From Dehalococcoidia bacterium (GTDB taxonomy: Bacteria > Chloroflexota > Dehalococcoidia > Plut-88900): 6,334 nucleotides of DNA. Shown here piece after piece: positions 1 through 5,077 of this stretch (position 1 is its first letter; every line of letters begins with the position of its first letter). The stretch covers positions 1 to 6,334 of the forward strand of contig JAAXHX010000096.1 in NCBI GenBank assembly GCA_012270635.1. The letters run 5' to 3'. The notes below the pieces were generated by a model. That model made no database searches. It was not told where the DNA came from and saw only the letters and a list, made by a program, of their open reading frames with translations. Both the position numbers and the translations under genes were made by a program.

Positions 1-856
1 CCAGCCAGTGGGGCAGCCACCCGCTCCCCGACTCCGTAACCACTAGCTTGAACCCCGGGAACCTCTCGAACACGCCTCCCTGGAAGAAAGACGTAAATCC
101 CAGCTTCACGTCCTCCGCCGCCCACATGTACACCCACCACGTCACCGTGTGGTCCGCCTCCGGGTACAACTCGTTCCCGAAATATCGCGGGTTCCCCGTG
201 GCATGCAGCGACACCGGCATCCCGAGCTCCTGGCACACATCCCACAGCGGATCGAAGTGCGAGTCCCCGTACGACCCCCCGTTGGTCGGCCGGCCGTAGA
301 TCATCAGCCCCTTGGCACCCTGCCCCTTCACCCGCCTCACCTCCCCGACGGCCCCCTCCACGTCCCTTAGCGGAATGTGGGCCACGTGCGCCAGCCGGTC
401 GGGGTTGGCGGCGCAAAACTCGGCGATCCAGTCGTTGTAGACCCGGGCGTAAGCCAGCGCGAGGCCCGCGTCGGGGCACACCGTCTCCCAGGTCAGGCCC
501 AGCGTTGGGTACAGGATCACCGTGTCGATACCCCGCTGGTCCAGCACCTTGACGTGTTCGTCGGGGTCATACGCTCCCGGCGGTCGGCCCTCCGCATACC
601 CGACTTTCCCCGGTTTCAGGTAGTCCTCTATCGGGTGGGGCCGGTCAGGCTGGCCTGCCCCCGCCCTGCCGAATATGCCGCCGTCCAGGAAGTAGCCGTG
701 GTGGTGCACGTTGTCCACGCACATGTACTCCCATCCCTTTTCGTCCTTCTCGAAACGCAGGGCCCGGTCCTTGTACTTCGGCTCGATCTTCTCGACCCAG
801 AGGTCGGGCGGCTCCAGCACGTGGCTGTCTATGTCTATTAACCTCACTTCACCCAT
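1..856 (-). CDS. Amidohydrolase-family (amidohydrolase 2) metal-dependent hydrolase, C-terminus outside the window
   Basis: This is the N-terminal 285 residues of a TIM-barrel metal-dependent hydrolase of the amidohydrolase 2 / ACMSD-like group, which hydrolyses or decarboxylates small, often aromatic, carboxylates. The substrate cannot be read from sequence. Visible motifs are IDIDSHVLEP at residues 7-16 (D10 and H12 in the place of the usual HxH metal motif, E15 conserved), AHIP with H160, SLHATG with H218 as likely metal ligand, and FERFPGFKLVVTESGSGWLPHW near the edge with E275. The frame runs off the window start, so the final catalytic Asp segment is missing only because of the cut. The ATG at 854-856 is preceded on the minus strand by AAGGGG with 8 nt spacing. 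It is clearly paralogous to the gene at 1884-3014, sharing YNDW, VAHIP, FDPLW and GAK segments in order. Family assignment is firm; function is not. Confidence 0.9.
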   Translation of the reverse strand, partial: MGEVRLIDIDSHVLEPPDLWVEKIEPKYKDRALRFEKDEKGWEYMCVDNVHHHGYFLDGGIFGRAGAGQPDRPHPIEDYLKPGKVGYAEGRPPGAYDPDEHVKVLDQRGIDTVILYPTLGLTWETVCPDAGLALAYARVYNDWIAEFCAANPDRLAHVAHIPLRDVEGAVGEVRRVKGQGAKGLMIYGRPTNGGSYGDSHFDPLWDVCQELGMPVSLHATGNPRYFGNELYPEADHTVTWWVYMWAAEDVKLGFTSFFQGGVFERFPGFKLVVTESGSGWLPHWL

Positions 857-930
857 GCTTCATGCCCCTTCGAATTGCCTTGCCTGCATCTATCCCGCCC
901 CTTCTCTCCACCACCCCGCCCCCCTCTTCC

Positions 931-960
931 CGTCATTCCGGCCCCCGAGCCGGAATCCAT
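931..960. repeat. Dispersed palindromic repeat, family A copy 1
   Basis: The plus strand reads CGTCATTCCGGC, then a CCCCGA loop, then GCCGGAATCCA. Positions 935-942 and 949-956 form a perfect 8-bp stem (ATTCCGGC/GCCGGAAT). Related copies lie at 1763-1792 and 5047-5076. The pattern is REP-like, comparable in form to the GTCATTCC...GGAATCC intergenic repeats common in many bacteria. No transposase is seen nearby. Confidence 0.8.
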
Positions 961-1004
961 CCCCTGACGAGGCCTTTGCACATCCTCTCCTGGAGGGGCC
1001 GGGC

Positions 1005-1037
1005 CCGCTCGTGCTGAGCCTGTCAAAGTATGAGCGG
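1005..1037. repeat. Dispersed hairpin repeat, family B copy 1 (short form)
   Basis: The element is bounded by the inverted ends CCGCTC (1005-1010) and GAGCGG (1032-1037), with GTGCTGAGCCTGTCAAAG between them. Compared with the copy at 4981-5036 it lacks an internal segment lying between two CTGAGCC motifs, as expected from deletion between short direct repeats. It sits 3' of the minus-strand membrane protein gene. Confidence 0.8.
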
Positions 1038-1081
1038 AAGGGGTGTTCCCTCCGTCATCCCGGGCCTGAACCCCTTCACAC

Positions 1082-1699
1082 CTAGGAGTCGGACCCTTTC
1101 GCGGCATCGCCGGAGTCCCCGCGTTCCCACCGGAAATATATCAGCCCCGTCAGCAGCACGGCGCCCACCAGCAGCACCACGAAGCGGGCGATGTCTCGCG
1201 CGCTCCCGGCGTCTCCCAGTATTCCCGGCACAATCGCGCTCAATAAGGAGCCCAGGGAGTTGGCTATGTCGAGTCCCACTCCCTCCGTAGAGGCGCCAAG
1301 CAGTATGAGCAGGACGCCGCCCAGGAGAGCAGCCGGCGTGATGGTCCGCAACCTGCGAAACATGACCACCCCCAGGGCTACGAAGATGATCCCCAAACCG
1401 ACGTGTATGGTCCCGACTTCCGAGTTGCGTTGGCTCGACTCGGCGCTCAGTTTCATGAACTCCTGTTCAGACCCTAACGATGGCTCCAGGTCCGCGAGGG
1501 AGATGGCCGGGGGTCCGTGGAAGGCCGCGGTCGCACTGAATACCAGCATCAGCAGGGTGAGCCCGAGGGCCACTTGGGCAATCCTCTGCGCGAGGCCCGC
1601 GCTTCCGCCCAGGTAGTTCCCTAGCAGCACCGCGCCTATGATGATAGCCAGCACGAAACCTGACTGAAGACCGGACCCGGATAAAATGTCAGCGCTCAT
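1082..1699 (-). CDS. Multi-pass membrane protein of unknown function
   Basis: A 205-residue protein that I do not recognise. Hydrophobic stretches at about residues 12-30, 38-58, 97-115, 119-136 and 171-190 look like five transmembrane helices. A sixth, weaker and Gly/Ser/Ile-rich segment lies at 142-161. Between helices 2 and 3 there is a polar loop of about 38 residues (60-97) rich in Glu, Ser and Gln. The RRLR cluster at 115-118, between helices 3 and 4, is a likely cytoplasmic positive-inside signal. The C-terminus is a short charged tail. No catalytic motif, cysteine or histidine pair suggests an enzyme or metal carrier. The start is well supported: AGGAGG lies at 1709-1714 on the minus strand, 9 nt before the ATG. 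It lies between two paralogous amidohydrolase genes in the same direction but with gaps of 225 and 184 bp, so co-transcription is uncertain. A transport or membrane-anchor role would be guesswork. Confidence 0.85.
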   Translation of the reverse strand: MSADILSGSGLQSGFVLAIIIGAVLLGNYLGGSAGLAQRIAQVALGLTLLMLVFSATAAFHGPPAISLADLEPSLGSEQEFMKLSAESSQRNSEVGTIHVGLGIIFVALGVVMFRRLRTITPAALLGGVLLILLGASTEGVGLDIANSLGSLLSAIVPGILGDAGSARDIARFVVLLVGAVLLTGLIYFRWERGDSGDAAKGSDS

Positions 1700-1762
1700 C
1701 CTTCCATTCCTCCTAAAATCTCACCGCTTTTGCGATAGTCCCTGGGCCCCGCCTCCCACTTC

Positions 1763-1792
1763 CGTCACTCCGGCCCCCGAAGCCGGAATCCA
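1763..1792. repeat. Dispersed palindromic repeat, family A copy 2
   Basis: The element reads CGTCACTCCGGCCCCCGAAGC followed by CGGAATCCA. The stem TCCGGC (1769-1774) / GCCGGA (1782-1787) is perfect, and an A.C mismatch breaks the outer pairing seen in copy 1. It lies about 65 bp upstream of the membrane protein start, in the gap after the central amidohydrolase gene. Confidence 0.75.
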
Positions 1793-1810
1793 TCCTCTCC
1801 CCCCTGGGAA

Positions 1811-1849
1811 GGACATATCGAAAACTGCGTTGCAGTTTTCGATATGTCC
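1811..1849. repeat. Perfect 18-bp inverted repeat with 3-nt loop
   Basis: GGACATATCGAAAACTGC at 1811-1828 is the exact reverse complement of 1832-1849, separated by GTT. It would fold into a long hairpin on either strand. It is relatively AT-rich in a GC-rich neighbourhood. On the plus strand a run of five T follows at 1851-1855, as in an intrinsic terminator, but no plus-strand gene lies upstream. On the minus strand, the direction of the flanking genes, no U-tract follows the hairpin. It is therefore better described as a repeat or mobile palindrome of unknown role than as a proven terminator. Confidence 0.9.
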
Positions 1850-1865
1850 ATTTTTAGGGAGTGGG

Positions 1866-1884
1866 GAGGGGGGTTATCCCCCTC
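1866..1884. repeat. GC-rich hairpin abutting the 3' end of the central amidohydrolase gene
   Basis: On the minus strand GAGGGGG and CCCCCTC pair around the loop ATAAC (plus strand 1866-1872 with 1878-1884). The first arm begins inside the TAG stop codon. It could stabilise or end the transcript, but there is no U-tract, so factor-independent termination is not shown. A similar GGGG-TA-CCCC palindrome occurs at 3234-3245. Confidence 0.55.
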
Positions 1885-3014
1885 TAGGACGCCAGCTTGT
1901 ACAGCTCCATCGCGTTCCCCCCAAACACCTTCAACCGGTCCTCCTCCGAGAGGGGCGCCAGGTTCTCCTCCAGCTCCCTCACCGGGTCCAGTATCGAGTC
2001 CGAGTGGGGGAAGTCGTAGGCCCACATGAACCTGTCGGCGCCCAGCACCTCGATGCTGAGTTGTGCCAGGCGCTCGTCCGGGTCCATGGATATGAACCCC
2101 TGCCGCTTGAAGTAGGAGCTCGGCACTTCCTTCATAGGCGTGGTGAACCCGTTGATCTCGAACTTTTCGTCCATCCTGTCCAGCCACCACACCAGCCACC
2201 CGATCCCCGACTCCAGGATCACCACCTTCAAGTCCGGGAACCTGTCGAAGGTCCCGTGGTTGAAGAAGCTGCTGAAGTTCAGCTTCACCGTCTCTCCACC
2301 GTATAGGAAGAGCCACCAGGGAGTCTGCTCATTGGGGTCTGGGTACGCTACCGCCGACACAGAGTTGCTTCCCGTCGAGGGATGTATAGTCATCGGCATT
2401 TCCAGCGCCTCCGCCTCCGCCCACAGCGGGTCGAAGTACGGGTGCCCGTATGGCCTTCCGGGGCTGCAGTCCGACCCCATCATCATCGCCTTCGCCCCGA
2501 GCTTTGCCGTCCTCTTCATCTCCTTGATCGCCTCGTCCACGTCGGCCATAGGGATGTGGGCCACGGGTATCAGGCGGGTCGGCGCCTCGCTGCAGAAGTC
2601 GAACACCCAGTCGTTGTACGCCCGGCAGTTGGCCGCCGCCACCTTGACGTCAGGGCAGTCGTATTCCCACAACAGCCCCAGCGACGGGTAGACCAGCGTC
2701 ATGTCTATCCGCTCCGAGTCCATAACCTTGGCCCGTTCGGTGGCGATGTACCCTCCCGGCACCATCGCTTCCTCCCAACTGATGCGGCCCGGCTCCAGGT
2801 ACGGCCTCGCGTCTTTCCCTATGGCCCCCAGGGCCCCCAGCGCCCCGCCCCGACCGAAGAACGACTTCTTCCCGTCCACGTCCAGGTACTCCAACCCGTT
2901 CTCGTCTTTCGTTATCCGCAACGCGTGGTCCCGGTACTCCGGATCGATGTAGTCCAGCCACAGGTTCGAAGGCTCCATTATGTGACCGTCTATGTCCACG
3001 AAGGTAGCTTCCAT
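1884..3014 (-). CDS. Amidohydrolase-family metal-dependent hydrolase (TIM barrel)
   Basis: A complete 376-residue protein of the amidohydrolase 2 group, a normal length for the long subfamily related to ACMSD-type decarboxylases and hydrolases. Motifs in order are VDIDGHIMEP (D9 and H11 replacing the classical HxH, E14), VAHIP with H153, a probable metal-binding H211 in TIHPSTG, E268 in VILESGIGW, and the closing acidic ligand D334 in WAYDFPHSDS with H337. The C-terminus FGGNAMELYKL matches the usual family ending. No signal peptide or membrane segment is seen, so it should be cytosolic. The ATG at 3012-3014 follows AAGGAG (3022-3027) with 7 nt spacing. It is paralogous to the truncated gene at the window start, and the pair may act on related substrates. 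The Asp-for-His change in the first motif is common in this subfamily and does not by itself mean inactivity. The substrate is unknown. Confidence 0.93.
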   Translation of the reverse strand: MEATFVDIDGHIMEPSNLWLDYIDPEYRDHALRITKDENGLEYLDVDGKKSFFGRGGALGALGAIGKDARPYLEPGRISWEEAMVPGGYIATERAKVMDSERIDMTLVYPSLGLLWEYDCPDVKVAAANCRAYNDWVFDFCSEAPTRLIPVAHIPMADVDEAIKEMKRTAKLGAKAMMMGSDCSPGRPYGHPYFDPLWAEAEALEMPMTIHPSTGSNSVSAVAYPDPNEQTPWWLFLYGGETVKLNFSSFFNHGTFDRFPDLKVVILESGIGWLVWWLDRMDEKFEINGFTTPMKEVPSSYFKRQGFISMDPDERLAQLSIEVLGADRFMWAYDFPHSDSILDPVRELEENLAPLSEEDRLKVFGGNAMELYKLAS

Positions 3015-3070
3015 CTCCTGTCTCCTTAACTATTTCTCCCTAACTATCGCGGCCCCACTGATTAACGGGA

Positions 3071-3099
3071 ATCTTACTCCACATCCACCCCCCACACAA
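3071..3099 (-). promoter_or_regulatory. Candidate sigma-70-type promoter for the central amidohydrolase
   Basis: On the minus strand, TTGTGT (3094-3099) and TAAGAT (3071-3076) are separated by exactly 17 nt. This would place the transcript start about 50 nt before the ATG. The -35 box matches consensus only in TTG and the -10 box in four of six positions, so the call is tentative. Confidence 0.35.
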
Positions 3100-3193
3100 C
3101 GAATAGTCCGCCTTCCCATCCACCCACCCTCTGACCGCGCCATTCCGAGGCCACCGGGGAATCTAGGACTTGTCCCGTCCCGTATGCCCTGCT

Positions 3194-3245
3194 CATCTCC
3201 CCCCTTGATATGTCTATTCTTCTTGGGGGGCGCGGGGCTAGCCCC
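3194..3245. repeat. Partial relative of the palindrome-bearing element at 1791-1882
   Basis: CTCCCCCCT (3197-3205) is followed almost at once by GATATGTCTATTCTT (3207-3221), a G-run, and the perfect 12-bp palindrome GGGGCTAGCCCC (3234-3245). The same order occurs at 1797-1805, 1841-1855 and 1868-1882. There the 35 nt at 1806-1840, including one full hairpin arm, are inserted between the first two blocks. GATATGTC, the end of the palindrome arm, is shared exactly. Homology is likely but short. Confidence 0.5.
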
Positions 3246-3261
3246 ATAACCCACCCATGCC

Positions 3262-3295
3262 CCGCTCATCCTGAGCCTGTCGAAGGGTCGAGCGG
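3262..3295. repeat. Dispersed hairpin repeat, family B copy 2
   Basis: The inverted ends CCGCTC (3262-3267) and GAGCGG (3290-3295) enclose ATCCTGAGCCTGTCGAAGGG. This is the copy closest to the widespread bacterial intergenic motif built on CCTGAGCCTGTCGAAGG. It lies 53 bp beyond the stop of the minus-strand cyclase gene and is in the same plus-strand orientation as the other three copies. Confidence 0.8.
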
Positions 3296-3348
3296 ATACG
3301 CAACTATGCGCCCCAAGCCGGCCATCGATGCCCCGGCGCGTATACCCC

Positions 3349-4275
3349 TTAAAACACCGCAATCGGGTTTACCGGGCTCCCCGTCGCACCCCGAAATCTC
3401 AGCGGCGCCAGCGCCATCATGAATTCCCACCGACCCCGCTCCGCGCAAGCCCCGGCCACCTCCTCCAGGTTCATGTTGTCGATAAGCCACAGCCCCAAAG
3501 TCGGAATCCCGACCTCGTGGATCGGCTCCCCGATGTTCGCGTACCCGCTGGGAGACACTTCGTTGTTCTGGTCTCCTCCCAGCATCGCTATGTCCCGTTC
3601 CCGAAACCACGGTATGCACGAAACGTGCGGCCCGGGCCTCGGGTCCGAGGTATCCGTTACCTCGCCTTCGTAGTATCTGGCCAGGTGGCCCGTCCGAATC
3701 AGCAGCACGTCCCCCGGCTCTACCTTCACTCCTTCCGACGCCTCCGCCTCTTCGAGCATATCCGGCGTGATCGCCAGCGGAGACGCAATCCGGTCCTCGC
3801 CCCGCAGCCTCGCTACGTCCAGCAGGACCCCCCTCGTCACTACCCCCTCGTGGAGCAGCGTCACTGCTTCGGCTTCCGCTCCCTTCCTGCTGTTGACCAA
3901 CGTCGCCGGGAACCCGTTGTACATCTTCCCGCCCATGAACACGTGGCACAGCGCATCCACGTGGGTGACACAGTTGCCGTGATACGCCATCCCAAGAAAG
4001 TCCCCCGACCATTTGGCCTCCTCCCCCGCCTCCCCCGTCTCGATCATGTAGTGCAGCACCTTCGATGAATGCTCTCCGGGCAGCTCCGTCCTCATCTCCC
4101 ATGCGCACGAGACCGACACTCCGTCCCTCACCAACCCCGCAGCTTGTCTCCTCTTCTCCGCCGTAACCAGATTCAGCGTCCCCAGCTGGTCCTCCACCCC
4201 CCACCGTCCCCAGTTCGAGCACGTCTCTGCGTACCCTAGCGCCTCCCCTTCCGTCGGCAAGCGAGCTTCTGCCAT
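3349..4275 (-). CDS. Cyclase-family (kynurenine formamidase-like) metal-dependent hydrolase
   Basis: A 308-residue member of the cyclase / kynurenine formamidase-like superfamily. These are metal-dependent hydrolases that act on amides, lactones or cyclic substrates. The signature metal site is seen as H99, then THVDALCH at 104-111 (H105, D107, H111). Other family features are WGRWGVEDQLGTLNLVT (22-38), GDVLLIRTG (188-196), LGGDQNNEV (232-240), PIHEVGIPTLG with H253, NMNLEEVAGAC (267-277), and the typical end GATGSPVNPIAVF. At 308 residues it is about 100 longer than classical KynB, placing it in the long subfamily whose substrates are mostly uncharacterised. I therefore do not call it kynB. 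It is predicted cytosolic. The ATG at 4273-4275 follows GGAG with 7 nt spacing, and a good promoter lies upstream at 4324-4351. It is divergent from the protoglobin gene. Confidence 0.92.
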   Translation of the reverse strand: MAEARLPTEGEALGYAETCSNWGRWGVEDQLGTLNLVTAEKRRQAAGLVRDGVSVSCAWEMRTELPGEHSSKVLHYMIETGEAGEEAKWSGDFLGMAYHGNCVTHVDALCHVFMGGKMYNGFPATLVNSRKGAEAEAVTLLHEGVVTRGVLLDVARLRGEDRIASPLAITPDMLEEAEASEGVKVEPGDVLLIRTGHLARYYEGEVTDTSDPRPGPHVSCIPWFRERDIAMLGGDQNNEVSPSGYANIGEPIHEVGIPTLGLWLIDNMNLEEVAGACAERGRWEFMMALAPLRFRGATGSPVNPIAVF

Positions 4276-4323
4276 CTGGACTCTCCAAACTCGACCCCGA
4301 ACGGGCCGAAAAGCGGTTGCCTC

Positions 4324-4351
4324 ATATTAGATGGGCCAACGTCCCTGTCAA
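4324..4351 (-). promoter_or_regulatory. Sigma-70-type promoter for the cyclase gene
   Basis: On the minus strand a perfect TTGACA (4346-4351) and TAATAT (4324-4329) are separated by 16 nt. The predicted start is near 4316-4318, giving an untranslated leader of about 40 nt with a GGAG ribosome site. This is the best promoter in the window. It lies in the 115-bp divergent gap shared with the protoglobin gene. Confidence 0.65.
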
Positions 4352-4373
4352 GGCGCGTGACATTCCACCGCCA

Positions 4374-4379
4374 TATAGT
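4374..4379 (+). promoter_or_regulatory. Possible -10 element for the protoglobin gene
   Basis: TATAGT lies 11 nt before the ATG at 4391, so a transcript starting 7-8 nt after it would begin only about 4 nt from the start codon. No -35 box is recognisable at 16-18 nt spacing (the sequence there is AAGGCGCG). The gene also lacks a Shine-Dalgarno sequence, which would fit leaderless expression, but the evidence is thin. Confidence 0.3.
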
Positions 4380-4390
4380 ACACTGGACTA

Positions 4391-4948
4391 ATGCAAGCGC
4401 CCGTCACCCGAAAGTCCGGCCGCAAGATGGACATCCATCTTCTCCAAATGGCCGATTTCATCGGCTTCACCGAAGAAGACGCCGAGCTCATACGCGCCAC
4501 CGGCCCCGCGGTCCTGGCCCACGCCGAAGAGGTCACCAAGGTAGTCTACGACCACCTCCTCGAACAACCCGGCACCTACAACTTCTTCCGCAAGCCCGAC
4601 GGTTCCGTCGACGAGGAGCGGGTTGAAAACCGGCGCAAAGGCCTCGCCCGTTGGCTCACCCGCACCGCCGAGGCCAACCTCGACTACTCCTTCGCCTGGC
4701 ACATGGTCGCCATGGGCATTGCTCACAGCCACCGCATGCAGAAGCCAATGGGCCGGGTTCCCGGGCCTTTCATGGTCGGGACCATGAGCTTCGCTCAGAC
4801 CGCGGTCAGTTCCATCCTTCTTAAAGACCTGGAGGACAAGGACCTCGCCGCCCGGGCAGCCATCGCCTGGAACAAGATCCTCATGCTGGAGCTCGACCTC
4901 CTCCTCACCGGCTACTACTCCGTCACCCCACCCCCCGACTCTCCATAA
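4391..4948 (+). CDS. Single-domain protoglobin (globin-sensor-type haem protein)
   Basis: A 185-residue protein matching the protoglobin / globin-coupled-sensor domain, which binds haem and small gases (O2, CO, NO) in the cytosol. The family pattern is visible: FIGFTEEDAELI (23-34), HAEEVTKVVYDHLLEQPGT (44-62, helix B-C region), FFRK (65-68), RRKGLARWL (81-89), and the proximal-haem segment MGIAHSHRM at 108-116. H112 is the likely proximal ligand (GxxH pattern) and H114 a less likely alternative. It has no fused methyl-accepting, kinase or cyclase output domain, and it ends in a Pro-rich tail after Y176. The ATG at 4391 has no Shine-Dalgarno sequence. An internal ATG at 4427 (M13) starts nearer the conserved domain and also lacks a clear site, so the true start is uncertain. 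It is divergent from the cyclase gene. Its role as O2 or NO binder or sensor partner is inferred from family only. Confidence 0.85.
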   Translation: MQAPVTRKSGRKMDIHLLQMADFIGFTEEDAELIRATGPAVLAHAEEVTKVVYDHLLEQPGTYNFFRKPDGSVDEERVENRRKGLARWLTRTAEANLDYSFAWHMVAMGIAHSHRMQKPMGRVPGPFMVGTMSFAQTAVSSILLKDLEDKDLAARAAIAWNKILMLELDLLLTGYYSVTPPPDSP

Positions 4949-4980
4949 ACCGCCCAAGTAAACGTCAACGGAGAGGTGAG

Positions 4981-5036
4981 CCGCTCGTGCTGAGCCCTTA
5001 GTTTATCCTGAGCCTGTGGAAGGGAAGTATGAGCGA
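4981..5036. repeat. Dispersed hairpin repeat, family B copy 3 (long form)
   Basis: CCGCTCGTGCTGAGCCCTTAG begins the element, which continues with TTTATCCTGAGCCTGTGGAAGG and ends in GTATGAGCGA. The near-inverted ends are CCGCTC (4981-4986) and GAGCGA (5031-5036). CTGAGCC occurs twice inside, which could explain the short form at 1005-1037. It sits 32 bp after the protoglobin stop in the gap between two convergent genes. Confidence 0.8.
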
Positions 5037-5046
5037 GGCCCCCTTC

Positions 5047-5076
5047 CGTCGTTTCTGCCCCCGAGCCGGAATCCAC
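5047..5076. repeat. Dispersed palindromic repeat, family A copy 3
   Basis: The element reads CGTCGTTTCTGC followed by CCCCGAGCCGGAATCCA. The right arm is identical to copy 1, but the left arm has changes that weaken the hairpin. It lies directly downstream of family B copy 3 and ends one base before the last coding triplet/stop region of the ArsM-like gene. The same B-then-A order appears, in degenerate form, at 1005-1064. Confidence 0.7.
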
Positions 5077-5077
5077 C

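Larger units (their letters stand above)
857..1081. other. Intergenic gap with repeats between the membrane protein and amidohydrolase genes
   Basis: This 225-bp gap lies between two minus-strand genes. It has no convincing ORF and no clear promoter for the downstream amidohydrolase. It holds one hairpin repeat of the CCGG family (931-960), one of the CTGAGCCTGT family (1005-1037) and a degenerate fragment resembling the start of the first family (CGTCATCCCGGG, about 1053-1064). The stretch next to the amidohydrolase start (about 870-930) is strongly C-rich on the plus strand and shows no recognisable element. Confidence 0.6.
3015..3348. other. 334-bp intergenic gap with repeats and a candidate promoter
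   Basis: The gap lies between two minus-strand genes. The end near the amidohydrolase start holds its ribosome binding site and a possible promoter (3071-3099). The middle (about 3100-3190) is C-rich on the plus strand and shows nothing recognisable. The part towards the cyclase stop holds the hairpin-less relative of the 1791-1882 element (3194-3245) and family B copy 2 (3262-3295). No credible ORF was seen: open frames here lack a ribosome binding site and have low-complexity composition. Confidence 0.6.

Noticed and set aside
377..841. Plus-strand open frame of 154 codons opposite the first amidohydrolase
   Set aside because: Its Val/Arg/His-rich composition is typical of an antisense shadow, and the minus strand encodes a continuous amidohydrolase across the whole region.
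1811..1855. Calling the long palindrome plus T-run an intrinsic terminator
   Set aside because: The T-run is on the plus-strand side, but no plus-strand gene lies upstream. For the minus-strand genes there is no U-tract after the hairpin.
1..3014. Treating the two amidohydrolases as an ACMSD pair in picolinate or NAD metabolism
   Set aside because: Only the fold and motif order are shared. The Asp in place of the first His and the lack of pathway partners do not support that specific function.
3349..4275. Naming the cyclase kynB
   Set aside because: The metal motif is shared by the entire superfamily. The protein is about 100 residues longer than KynB and no other kynurenine-pathway gene is present.
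3266..4288. Long open frame (340 codons) on the minus strand overlapping the cyclase gene
   Set aside because: It is an out-of-frame shadow: the translation is Gly/Arg-rich and low in complexity, while the other frame carries the intact cyclase motifs and a ribosome site.
4388..4957. 189-codon open frame antisense to the protoglobin gene
   Set aside because: High-GC third positions create open antisense frames. It has no ribosome site and shows no family motif, whereas the sense frame encodes a clear protoglobin.
4939..4975. Inverted repeat CTCTCC/GGAGAG around the protoglobin stop codon as a terminator
   Set aside because: The stem is only 6 bp with a loop of about 25 nt and no T-run, so it is within chance expectation.
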